Assembly (NCBI GenBank): GCA_017395635.1
Contig: JAFQOE010000009.1
Location: 1-53,774 of the forward strand
Direction: 5' to 3'
Length of the DNA: 53,774 bases
DNA from: Lachnospiraceae bacterium
GTDB lineage: Bacteria > Bacillota > Clostridia > Lachnospirales > Lachnospiraceae
In this document: positions 1-7,228 of the stretch, one piece after another
Position numbering within the stretch: the stretch's first letter is position 1
How the letters are laid out: each line of letters starts with the position of its first letter
Translations under genes and position numbers: made by a program
Notes under the pieces: generated by a model
Database searches by the model: none
What the model was told of the DNA's origin: nothing
What the model saw: only the letters and a program-made list of their open reading frames with translations

Positions 1-48
1 AATCCATACATAACGACTTGGGGACGCGACTTTGTTCAATTCGGCAAA

Positions 49-122
49 ATCGCTATTAGCACCAACGAAAGGACAGATGCATTTCTTATGTACTCTGTTT
101 TTTCGTTGGCACTAACAGCGAT
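49..122. repeat. 74-bp imperfect palindrome
   Basis: Two 22-base arms (49-70 and 101-122) are inverted copies matching at 19 of 22 positions. The left arm starts ATCGCTATTAG and ends CCAACGAAA; about 30 bases separate the arms. It lies just beyond the 3' end of the toxin gene on the minus strand, so it could be a terminator-like hairpin, but there is no clear T run. It could also be the end of a small mobile or REP-like element. No gene is visible in bases 1-145. Confidence 0.5.
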
Positions 123-145
123 TGTAACCTAATCAATCTTCTGTT

Positions 146-493
146 CTACTCATTCCAATAATCTATTGTGTCCTGTGATGTAGTATCAACTCCAAATAAC
201 TGCCATATAAAATCCTCTTTTTCATGATAAAGATTGATTATTCGAATATATTTCTCTTCAATTCTATAAAACACATAATTTTTAGACACAAATATGTACC
301 GATAATCTGACACAACGTCAAACATTTTCGATACCTCAGGACCCTTTTCTTCATAATCGCAAAGTCCCCTTATTGCATCTGTAATGCTCTTAACTATTTT
401 TTTAGCACTTTCCGATCCATATTCTTGTGATATTGCCATTTTTAATGCACGCAATTTATCCGCTGCACCAGGAGTATATTTCACTTTTCTCAA
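146..493 (-). CDS. RelE/ParE-superfamily toxin
   Basis: This is a small basic protein of about 115 residues with the RelE/ParE layout: an N-terminal helical part (GAADKLRALKMAISQEYG), then beta strands carrying DYRYIFVSKNYVFYRIEE and IIRIINLYHEKEDF-like strands. Members of the family cleave ribosome-bound mRNA or poison gyrase; which applies here cannot be read from sequence. The start is uncertain. A TTG at 493, seven bases after GGGG in the end of the antitoxin gene, fits best, while a GTG at 511 would overlap the antitoxin by 14 bases. It follows the antitoxin directly, the usual antitoxin-first arrangement with translational coupling. Confidence is high for the toxin family and low for the exact target. 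Confidence 0.8.
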   Translation of the reverse strand: MRKVKYTPGAADKLRALKMAISQEYGSESAKKIVKSITDAIRGLCDYEEKGPEVSKMFDVVSDYRYIFVSKNYVFYRIEEKYIRIINLYHEKEDFIWQLFGVDTTSQDTIDYWNE

Positions 494-497
494 TCTA

Positions 498-809
498 TTA
501 CCCCAATTCACGCTCTAAATCATCTGCATCAATCCAGCCTTCCATGTCAGCTCGTTCCTCAGCTCGTTTTAAATCAAGCATAAGCATTGCCATTGCCTGT
601 TCTCTCAATGCTTCCTTGCTATTTTTTGTCACTATAAAAGGAAGTCCTTCGACATTTATAGATTGTTGAATAAAGGTATTAAATGCATCCGTCAATGTCA
701 TGCCGGCTTTTGCATAAATATCCTCAACTACTCTTTTGATTTCTGAATTTATTCTTACTTGAAAAGTTGAATCCTTTGGTGCAATAGCCACATTCAAATT
801 TGTATCCAT
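498..809 (-). CDS. RelB/DinJ-family antitoxin
   Basis: This 103-residue protein carries a ribbon-helix-helix N-terminus (TFQVRINSEIKRVVEDIYAK) followed by the family motif GMTLTDAFNTFIQQSI and GLPF. It should bind and neutralise the adjacent RelE/ParE toxin and repress the shared promoter. An AAGGAGG-type ribosome site lies just upstream of the ATG at 809. The C-terminal half is acidic (RAEERADMEGWIDADDLERELG), as expected for the toxin-wrapping tail. Its stop codon lies five bases before the likely toxin start. A similar but diverged pair is present near 40 kb. Confidence 0.88.
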   Translation of the reverse strand: MDTNLNVAIAPKDSTFQVRINSEIKRVVEDIYAKAGMTLTDAFNTFIQQSINVEGLPFIVTKNSKEALREQAMAMLMLDLKRAEERADMEGWIDADDLERELG

Positions 810-935
810 AAAACATACCTCCTTACTTTTTCTATATCATAACACTCCTTTTTCCATGCGTCAATACATTGTCATTACGCGCATGTTTAAGATATATTTC
901 ATTTCCGTAATGTGAATTTCAAAATTCTAGTTTTT

Positions 936-2816
936 TCATATTTCATCTAAAAACAGTACTCGAATCGCATTCAACACCGCCAACACCATCACACCTACGT
1001 CAGCAAAAATTGCAAGCCACATATTGGCAATACCTAGAGCACCTAGTACGAGACAAATCACCTTGATTCCGATTGAGAAAATGATATTCTGATATACAAT
1101 CTTCATACACTTTCTTGAAATCTTAATGGCTTTCACAATCTTTAACGGATTATCATCCATCAAAACAATATCTGCCGCTTCAATCGCTGCATCCGAACCC
1201 ATAGCGCCCATAGCAATACCAATATCGGCACGGGATAATACCGGTGCGTCATTGATACCATCACCGACAAATGCAAGCTTTTCTCTTGCATTTTTTCCCT
1301 CTAACAACGCCTCCACTTTTTCCACCTTATCCTGAGGAAGCAACTCGCTATATACCTGGTCTAAATGAAGCTTCTCTGCGACCTGCTTTGTTACTTCTTT
1401 GGCATCACCGGTAAGCATAACCGTCTTCTTAACGCCTGCTTTTTTAAGAGTTTTAATTGTCTCTTCAGAATCCTTCTTCACCACATCCGAAATCACAATA
1501 TGTCCTGCATATTCACCATTGATTGCAACGTGAATAACAGTTCCCACATAATGACACTCCTTGAAAACTATCTGTTCCCTTTCCATCAACTTGTGATTCC
1601 CTACTAAAACATCCTTACCATCTACCTTTGCCACAATACCATGTCCACTAATCTCCTGAATGTCCGATACTCTGCTAAGGTCTAACGTCTTTCCATAAGC
1701 TCTTTGTAAACTCTGGCTAATTGGATGGGAAGAAGCACTTTCCGCATGTGCCACATAGTCTAGTAACTGTTCGTGATTCATGTTACTATGATGGACTGCA
1801 TTGACTTCAAACACTCCCTTTGTCAAAGTTCCTGTCTTATCAAATACAATGGTATCGACCTGAGATAATGCTTCCAAATAGTTGGAACCCTTAATCAACA
1901 CACCTTCTTTGCTAGCCCCACCAATTCCCGCAAAAAAACTTAGCGGAATACTGATTACCAACGCACAAGGACAACTGATGACAAGGAATGTCAACGCACG
2001 ATAAATCCAATTCATCCAGTTCGCATCCATTTTTAAAAACATACTTATCAGTGGTGGTAATATCGCTAATGCAAGGGCACAGTAACATACAATCGGAGTA
2101 TATACCTTCGCAAACTTGGATATGAAATTCTCCGATTTGGACTTTTTAGAACTTGCGCTTCCTACCAAGTCCAAAATCTTCGAAACGGTAGATTCCCCAA
2201 ATTCCTTAGTTGTCTGAATCTTCAAAACACCCGTTAAATTGATGCAACCACTTATCACTTCCATTCCCGCTGCAACGTCCCTTGGCACACTCTCACCAGT
2301 CAAAGCACTTGTATCCAATGTAGATTCACCATCCATTATCATTCCATCAATCGGTATCTTTTCACCAGGACGAACAATAATCGTACTGCCAATCACAACC
2401 TCATCCGGAGCAACCTGTACAACTTCTCCATTCTGTTCGATATTGGCATAATCCGGACGAATATCCATCAATTCGATAATATTTTTACGACTCTTTCCTA
2501 CCGCGTAACTTTGGAACAATTCGCCAATCTGATAAAATAGCATAACTGCAACCGCTTCAGTGTAATCACCCTCACCGGTCAGAGCAATTGCAATGGCACC
2601 AATAGTAGCAACCGCCATCAAGAAATTCTCATCAAAAATCTGCCGATTCCAAATGCCCAATATTGCCTTTTTCAAAATATCATAACCCACTACAAAGTAA
2701 GGAATCATGTATAATGCAAATCGCAACCAACCTTCTACCGGCAAAAATGCAAATCCTATCATCAGAACGACTGCACATATAATTCGAATTAACATTTTCT
2801 TCTGCTTTCTGTTCAT
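936..2816 (-). CDS. P1B-type heavy-metal (Zn/Cd/Pb) exporting ATPase
   Basis: This 626-residue membrane pump exports divalent soft metals. Visible signatures are the actuator TGES (ALTGESVPRD), the membrane metal motif CPC (SCPCALVIS), the phosphorylation site DKTGTLT, the HP motif (SSHPIS) and the hinge GDGINDAP. The last membrane segment has the D-x-G...N-A-x-R pattern (FADVGVMVLAVLNAIRVL) and the preceding one a Lys (GIKVICLV). Both are typical of the PIB-2 Zn/Cd/Pb subgroup and not of copper pumps. There is no N-terminal HMA domain; that domain is encoded separately by the gene immediately upstream, about 40 bases away. The pair is probably repressed by the divergent ArsR-type regulator through the operators at 3227-3274. 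Confidence 0.93.
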   Translation of the reverse strand: MNRKQKKMLIRIICAVVLMIGFAFLPVEGWLRFALYMIPYFVVGYDILKKAILGIWNRQIFDENFLMAVATIGAIAIALTGEGDYTEAVAVMLFYQIGELFQSYAVGKSRKNIIELMDIRPDYANIEQNGEVVQVAPDEVVIGSTIIVRPGEKIPIDGMIMDGESTLDTSALTGESVPRDVAAGMEVISGCINLTGVLKIQTTKEFGESTVSKILDLVGSASSKKSKSENFISKFAKVYTPIVCYCALALAILPPLISMFLKMDANWMNWIYRALTFLVISCPCALVISIPLSFFAGIGGASKEGVLIKGSNYLEALSQVDTIVFDKTGTLTKGVFEVNAVHHSNMNHEQLLDYVAHAESASSHPISQSLQRAYGKTLDLSRVSDIQEISGHGIVAKVDGKDVLVGNHKLMEREQIVFKECHYVGTVIHVAINGEYAGHIVISDVVKKDSEETIKTLKKAGVKKTVMLTGDAKEVTKQVAEKLHLDQVYSELLPQDKVEKVEALLEGKNAREKLAFVGDGINDAPVLSRADIGIAMGAMGSDAAIEAADIVLMDDNPLKIVKAIKISRKCMKIVYQNIIFSIGIKVICLVLGALGIANMWLAIFADVGVMVLAVLNAIRVLFLDEI

Positions 2817-2857
2817 AATCTCAACTCCTCACTTTCAGTTCTCACATCTGCCTATCT

Positions 2858-3076
2858 TTAAAACTCAATCTCACAATCCGGCTCTACCTTACGACAACCC
2901 TTCAATACCTCTTTCATAACCTTCTTCACATCTGCATCCTCTTCGAACTCTACTTCCATCTTAAGCATCATAAAGTTCACACTTGCAGTCTTCACTCCTG
3001 CTGTATTCTTAGCAACATCCTCCATCTTGTTCGCACAGTTTGCACAATCCACTTCAATGTTATAAATCTTTTTCAT
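2858..3076 (-). CDS. HMA-domain metal-binding protein
   Basis: This 72-residue protein has a single HMA fold with the metal-binding loop DCANCANKM (CxxC). The Asp before the first Cys resembles the DCxxC loops of Zn/Cd pumps such as ZntA rather than the MxCxxC of copper chaperones. The C-terminus has two more Cys (GCRKVEPDC). The start is set by AAAGGAGC nine bases before the ATG at 3076; longer upstream reading has no ribosome site. It is first in an operon with the ATPase that lacks an HMA domain. It probably serves as a detached metal-donor or regulatory domain of that pump (inference). Confidence 0.88.
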   Translation of the reverse strand: MKKIYNIEVDCANCANKMEDVAKNTAGVKTASVNFMMLKMEVEFEEDADVKKVMKEVLKGCRKVEPDCEIEF

Positions 3077-3226
3077 AATATAAGCTCCTTTCGCATATGG
3101 TAAATGATAGACATTTGCGAAACTCAAGTTCGTATTGTAATGCTTGTGTAAATTTAACAAACCAATGACAGTTTTTGAGAGTTTCGCAATTACCTACTGG
3201 TAAATGATATTATTCTCCGCAAACAA

Positions 3227-3274
3227 TTAAACATGTATTTAATCGTTTGCAGTTATATTTAAACATATGTTTAA
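3227..3274. promoter_or_regulatory. Tandem SmtB/CzrA-type operators
   Basis: A perfect 16-bp palindrome, TTAAACATATGTTTAA (3259-3274), and a diverged copy, TTAAACATGTATTTAA (3227-3242), lie 32 bp apart, about three helical turns. Both are followed by TTAATCGTTTG-like sequence, so the pair looks like a duplicated 27-32-bp unit. The form matches known ArsR/SmtB operators (imperfect 12-2-12 repeats centred on ACATATGT). They sit between the divergent HMA/ATPase operon and the ArsR-type gene. The rest of the 388-base gap (3077-3463) is AT-rich with no further ORF. Confidence 0.75.
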
Positions 3275-3463
3275 TCGTTTGTCAAGATTTCATTCGAATT
3301 GTTTCGTATTTCATTACAATAACTTTCTCTTTTACTTACTTTGTGTTATAATGTGCGTCAAATAATCACACAGTACGCAATGATTATAATATATATGACT
3401 ATACCATTTCACTTGTGCAACATATGATGTGCACATTATCATTTTAGGTAAGGAGATCAATCT

Positions 3464-3835
3464 ATGTCACATACACATTTACCCCATGACCACGGTCATG
3501 ATTTAGATAACATTGCTTCGGCTTTGCCGAAAGTAGAAGAATTTCAAACCATATCCGAATTATTTCGTCAATTAAGTGATGTTACCCGAATTCGTATTTT
3601 CTGGATTCTCTGTCACTGTGAAGAATGTGTTATGAATATATCCGCTTTAATGGATATGAGTAGTCCAGCGGTATCACATCATTTAAAATTATTAAAGTCT
3701 GCCGACTTGATTGTCAGCCGACGGGACGGCAAAGAAGTGTACTATACGGCTGCCAATACAGAAGAAGCACAAAAATTACATGAGATGATTGAAACTTTTA
3801 TCGAAATCACATGCCCGGACAAAGGTGGAAAATAA
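3464..3835 (+). CDS. ArsR/SmtB-family metal-responsive repressor
   Basis: This 123-residue winged-helix protein matches the ArsR/SmtB family across ELFRQLSDVTRIRIFWIL, the recognition helix SSPAVSHHLKLLKSADLI and the wing SRRDGKEVYYT. The N-terminus is His-rich (SHTHLPHDHGHD) and the segment before the helix-turn-helix has three Cys (CHCEECVM). The usual C-terminal alpha-5 metal ligands of SmtB (D-x-H...H) are not in place. Metal may therefore be sensed through the N-terminal His and the Cys residues, as in CadC-like sites (inference). It has a good AAGGAG site and is divergent from the HMA/ATPase operon, which it likely represses until metal binds. Confidence 0.9.
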   Translation: MSHTHLPHDHGHDLDNIASALPKVEEFQTISELFRQLSDVTRIRIFWILCHCEECVMNISALMDMSSPAVSHHLKLLKSADLIVSRRDGKEVYYTAANTEEAQKLHEMIETFIEITCPDKGGK

Positions 3836-4200
3836 TGAACAAATACTACAACAACACAAATATTTCTTACAACGATATAGAAAAACAATTAATGCCAGAT
3901 GAATCTATTATATGGAAGGGTATTCCCAAGAAAAGTGCATTTATCATTAACTCTTCTATCACTATGATGCCTTTTGCTTTATTGTGGCTGGCCTTCGACA
4001 GTTTTTTCATTCTAACCGCTTCAAAAACAGGCGGTTTTGATGGTATGGGACTCATCTTCATTGGATTCTTTGCGTTCCACCTTATGCCTGTTTGGATTTG
4101 GCTATATAATGTGTTCACTGCCTATGGACGCTGGAAAAACTCGGCATACGCTGTGACAAACAAAAGAATCATTATCCGAATGCTTTACGCCCGGATGTGA
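3835..4200 (+). CDS. Small membrane protein, truncated bacterial PH-domain type
   Basis: This is a 121-residue protein whose ATG overlaps the stop of the ArsR gene by one base (TAATG), so translation is coupled. It has DESIIWKGIPKKSAF near the start, two hydrophobic segments (around residues 38-60 and 70-95), and ends YAVTNKRIIIR plus five residues. TNKRI(I/V)(I/V)R is the usual opening of the bacterial PH (bPH2) beta barrel, which normally continues for about 70 more residues. The protein therefore looks cut off at the start of that domain. No continuing frame was found downstream. Function is unknown; the link to metal response rests only on coupling. Confidence 0.6.
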   Translation: MNKYYNNTNISYNDIEKQLMPDESIIWKGIPKKSAFIINSSITMMPFALLWLAFDSFFILTASKTGGFDGMGLIFIGFFAFHLMPVWIWLYNVFTAYGRWKNSAYAVTNKRIIIRMLYARM

Positions 4201-4287
4201 ATCCCGGATACCACACAGATTATCGACCATAGATGCAAATAAACTATCTATAATCTTAAACCAACCTAAGATTATGCAAAGAATCAA

Positions 4288-4330
4288 AAGGGGCGCACTT
4301 GTTGACAAAACGAACAAGAACGCCCCTATA
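4288..4330. terminator. Convergent terminator hairpin
   Basis: GGGGCG ... CTTGTT pairs with AACAAG ... CGCCCC around a short loop, with A-rich sequence on the left and TATATTTT on the right. It serves the plus-strand ArsR/PH genes and probably also the minus-strand feo genes. Confidence 0.8.
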
Positions 4331-4348
4331 TTTTCTTACAATACAACC

Positions 4349-4525
4349 TTATTCTTTTGTATTAGACTGACACCCACCATTACACTTACCCGCATTGGCA
4401 CTTGGACAAGTGGTTGCGGATGGACAACCGATGCATTTGGTGCCTTTTTTCTTCTCTTTTATTATGTATGCGACTGCTGCACCTACAATGATCAATATAA
4501 CCACTACCACAACAAAATCTGCCAT
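4349..4525 (-). CDS. FeoB-associated Cys-rich membrane protein
   Basis: This 58-residue protein is encoded just downstream of feoB. It starts MADFVVVVVILIIVGAAVAY (one membrane helix), then KEKKKG, then a Cys-rich tail with CIGCPSATTC and KCNGGC (six Cys). This is the layout of the small FeoB-associated Cys-rich proteins commonly found beside feoB in Firmicutes, thought to help iron passage or insertion at the membrane. The ATG at 4525 is preceded by a GGGGG-containing site. It lies about 85 bases after the feoB stop and is probably co-transcribed. Confidence 0.9.
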   Translation of the reverse strand: MADFVVVVVILIIVGAAVAYIIKEKKKGTKCIGCPSATTCPSANAGKCNGGCQSNTKE

Positions 4526-4610
4526 ACTAATCCCCCTTCTCGAATCATCAATTTCGAAATAAAAAAAATCATCGCCTGACTATATAAACCTGCCAATTCA
4601 TTATAGTATC

Positions 4611-6605
4611 TTAGCTTAATCTATACTCAGCAGCAAACTTCTTCTCATTTCTAACAATAATACCAACAATAATGGCAATGATAGCGATTATTGTAATCAA
4701 TCCTGGAACAAAACCAATGCCAACTGCACCTGTTGTAATAACTGTTCCTATCTGATATACAAGGAATGCAATTGTATATCCGGTTGCAAACTGCAATCCG
4801 ATACCACCCCACAACCACTTTTTATCCTGCATTTCTGAATTCATAGCTCCTAATGCAGCAAAACATGGAGGTGTATATAGGTTAAACATCAAATACGCAA
4901 GGGCAGCTACCTTTGTCAATCCCATAATGGTTGCGACTTCGTTAGCCCCACCAACTAATGCTAACTCTTCTGTATCGATAAAGTTCGTAATAGCGTAACA
5001 TACTGCAAGCGTCCCTACAACATTCTCTTTTGCTATGAAACCTGTAATTGCTGCTGCTGCCAACTGCCAAGCACCAAATCCCAAAGGAATCAATAATACC
5101 GCAAACGGAGATGCAACCGTTGCAAGAATGGATGTACTTTCCATTCCCTCTTCTACAACTTGGAACTGCCAGTTAAATGTCTGCATAATCTGAACCACTG
5201 TGTTACACACAAGAATGATAGTACCGGCCTTGACAACATATGCCTTACCACGAGAAAGCATAGACAGTGTTGCTCTCTTAAGGCTTGGTAACTTATACTC
5301 CGGAAGTTCAATAATAAAGAATGACTTTCTATACTTATGACCTGTAATCTTCTTGACTAATAAAGCGCCTAATAAAATTAACAGAATACCTACAAAATAC
5401 ATCAACACTGTTACCCAACTAGCATCTGCAAAGAATGCACCTGCAAACAACGCGATAACAGGTAATTTTGCACCACATGGCATAAATGGGGTCAACATGG
5501 CAGTTGCTTTGCGTTCTCTCTCATTACGAATTGTACGACAAGCCATGATACCCGGAATTGCACAACCTGTACCAATAACCATAGGAATGACCGACTTTCC
5601 CGAAAGGCCAACTCGTTTGAAGATTGGATCAAGCACTACAGTCGCACGAGCCATGTAACCACAATCCTCTAGTAATGCGATAAGGAAGTACATTACCATA
5701 ACAAGAGGAAGAAAACCAACAACAGCACCGACACCACCGATAATACCATCTACCAAAAGTGCCTGTAACACCGGAGAAGCATTTTCCACTTTATCGGCAA
5801 CCCATCCCTGGAATGTCTCAATCCATCCTACCAACCAATCTGCAATATAAGTACCTACCGTAGTCTGTGAAACATAAAATACTAACCACATAATACCCGC
5901 AAAAATTAAAATCCCCAGAATTGGATTCGTAATCACCTTATCTATCTTATCCTGTACATTCGTGTCCTTTGTAAGAACTTTACGCTTCTCAACATCCTTT
6001 ACAAGCTTATTCACAAAATCAAAACGCTTTCGATCTTCCGCCTCAACCTGTGCCTTATTTTGTAAATCAATATCACCCTGTACAAATGGTGCTTTCTGTC
6101 CTACACCCTTCAATGAAACAGCTTTCTCAACAACTGCCTTCAAACCATTGTCACCAGAAGATGTAGAAATTGTCTCAATAACCGGGCACCCTAACTTATC
6201 AGATAATATTTCGACATTAATCTTTGTACCCTTCTTTTCATTGAGATCACTCTTATTCAACGCTACCACAACAGGAATTCCAAGCTCTAACAACTGTGTT
6301 GTAAAAAACAGGCTACGGTTAAGATTGGTCGCATCTACAATATTAATAATTACATCCGGATTCTCATTCTTAACATATCCACTTGTAACACTTTCCTCCG
6401 AAGTAAATGGAGACATGGAATATGCACCCGGCAAATCAACTGCAACTAACTCTTCTTCTCCATCATATAAACCTTTCTTAATCGAACTTTCCTTCTTCTC
6501 TACTGTTACACCTGCCCAGTTACCAACTTTTTCTGTTTTACCGGTCAAAGCATTATACATCGTCGTCTTTCCGCTGTTCGGATTACCTGTCAATGCGATT
6601 CTCAT
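4611..6605 (-). CDS. feoB: Ferrous iron transporter FeoB
   Basis: This 664-residue Fe(II) transporter has an N-terminal GTPase domain with G1 GNPNSGKTT, G3 DLPGAYS and G4 NKSD, then the linker helices and a membrane part with Gate motifs (PVIALFAGAFF and IPLGFGAWQLAAAAITGFIAKENVVGT). The ATG at 6605 is chosen because GGAGG lies seven bases upstream; the earlier in-frame Met has no ribosome site. It is preceded by its own GTTAG-N6-CTAAC iron box and by feoA, and followed by the Cys-rich feo peptide. Iron-responsive repression by a DtxR-family regulator is likely (inference from the boxes). Confidence 0.96.
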   Translation of the reverse strand: MRIALTGNPNSGKTTMYNALTGKTEKVGNWAGVTVEKKESSIKKGLYDGEEELVAVDLPGAYSMSPFTSEESVTSGYVKNENPDVIINIVDATNLNRSLFFTTQLLELGIPVVVALNKSDLNEKKGTKINVEILSDKLGCPVIETISTSSGDNGLKAVVEKAVSLKGVGQKAPFVQGDIDLQNKAQVEAEDRKRFDFVNKLVKDVEKRKVLTKDTNVQDKIDKVITNPILGILIFAGIMWLVFYVSQTTVGTYIADWLVGWIETFQGWVADKVENASPVLQALLVDGIIGGVGAVVGFLPLVMVMYFLIALLEDCGYMARATVVLDPIFKRVGLSGKSVIPMVIGTGCAIPGIMACRTIRNERERKATAMLTPFMPCGAKLPVIALFAGAFFADASWVTVLMYFVGILLILLGALLVKKITGHKYRKSFFIIELPEYKLPSLKRATLSMLSRGKAYVVKAGTIILVCNTVVQIMQTFNWQFQVVEEGMESTSILATVASPFAVLLIPLGFGAWQLAAAAITGFIAKENVVGTLAVCYAITNFIDTEELALVGGANEVATIMGLTKVAALAYLMFNLYTPPCFAALGAMNSEMQDKKWLWGGIGLQFATGYTIAFLVYQIGTVITTGAVGIGFVPGLITIIAIIAIIVGIIVRNEKKFAAEYRLS

Positions 6606-6655
6606 AATTCTTCCTCCTAAATTAACATAACTCACTTTAGTGGCATCTACCTCTT

Positions 6656-6671
6656 GTTAGTATAGACTAAC
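6656..6671. promoter_or_regulatory. Candidate DtxR/IdeR-type iron box before feoB
   Basis: GTTAGTATAGACTAAC is a near-perfect 16-bp palindrome (arms match at 7 of 8 positions) 51 bases before the feoB start. The same GTTAG-N6-CTAAC frame occurs before feoA. The pattern resembles the half-sites of DtxR-family metal repressors. Confidence 0.6.
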
Positions 6672-6767
6672 TAGATTTTATAAAAAATAGTGATGAAATA
6701 TCACTACTTTTAAATCTTAATACAAACCATCAAACTCAAAGATAAAAATCAAGAGCATCACTCGTGT

Positions 6768-6989
6768 TTAAATAAAAATTGCTCCCGCCAATTCATTATC
6801 AATATTATATCTGGCATCTTTAATAGCAACTACACAATTTCTCTTCTTACGAGATATCACAGTAATTGGTTCACCACTATAACATCCCAACGAAAACAAA
6901 AAAGAATTCAACTCTTCATCTTCTGTCACAATACCTTTAATTATATATTCTTCACCAATATTTGCTTCTGCTAAAGTCATATCTCTCAT
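6768..6989 (-). CDS. feoA: FeoA-domain protein
   Basis: This 73-residue SH3-like protein is typical of FeoA: TLAEANIGEEYIIKGI at the start, a central LGCYSGEPITVISRKKRN, and a C-terminal beta strand DARYNIDNELAGAIFI. FeoA supports FeoB activity at the cytoplasmic face. Two in-frame ATGs (6989 and 6980) are possible; the sequence AAAGAAG lies close to the first. It is the first feo gene, 163 bases upstream of feoB, and carries its own iron box. Confidence 0.9.
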   Translation of the reverse strand: MRDMTLAEANIGEEYIIKGIVTEDEELNSFLFSLGCYSGEPITVISRKKRNCVVAIKDARYNIDNELAGAIFI

Positions 6990-7013
6990 CTTCTTTCAAA
7001 CGTCTTACCGTTA

Positions 7014-7029
7014 GTTAGATATCCCTAAC
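7014..7029. promoter_or_regulatory. Candidate DtxR/IdeR-type iron box before feoA
   Basis: GTTAGATATCCCTAAC has GTTAG and CTAAC arms with a six-base spacer, 25 bases upstream of the first possible feoA start. An extra GTTAGTTAG half-site overlaps on the left. It matches the box before feoB in spacing and arms. Confidence 0.6.
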
Positions 7030-7175
7030 CGACATTAGAAGTGTAATACTTTCAAATGGTAATGTCAACCATTTTTTGCAAAAACTCAAAAGACATATTC
7101 TCTTATACCCAAATCCTTCCATTTTTTGCTCACACCTGAATTACTTCCTTACGGACAATTAAGAACCTTCTTACT

Positions 7176-7203
7176 AAAAAAGGTTGCGACATTCATCGCA
7201 ACC
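7176..7203 (-). terminator. Terminator of the EAL gene
   Basis: On the minus strand GGTTGCGA-TGAA-TGTCGCAACC is followed by TTTTTT. It lies about 25 bases beyond the stop of the EAL-domain gene. The stretch between here and feoA has no further ORF. Confidence 0.88.
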
Positions 7204-7228
7204 TCAACTATTTATTAAACATCCTAAC

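Noticed and set aside
4274..4579. Plus-strand ORF of 101 residues
   Set aside because: It is the opposite strand of the FeoB-associated Cys-rich gene, which has the clear family sequence and ribosome site.
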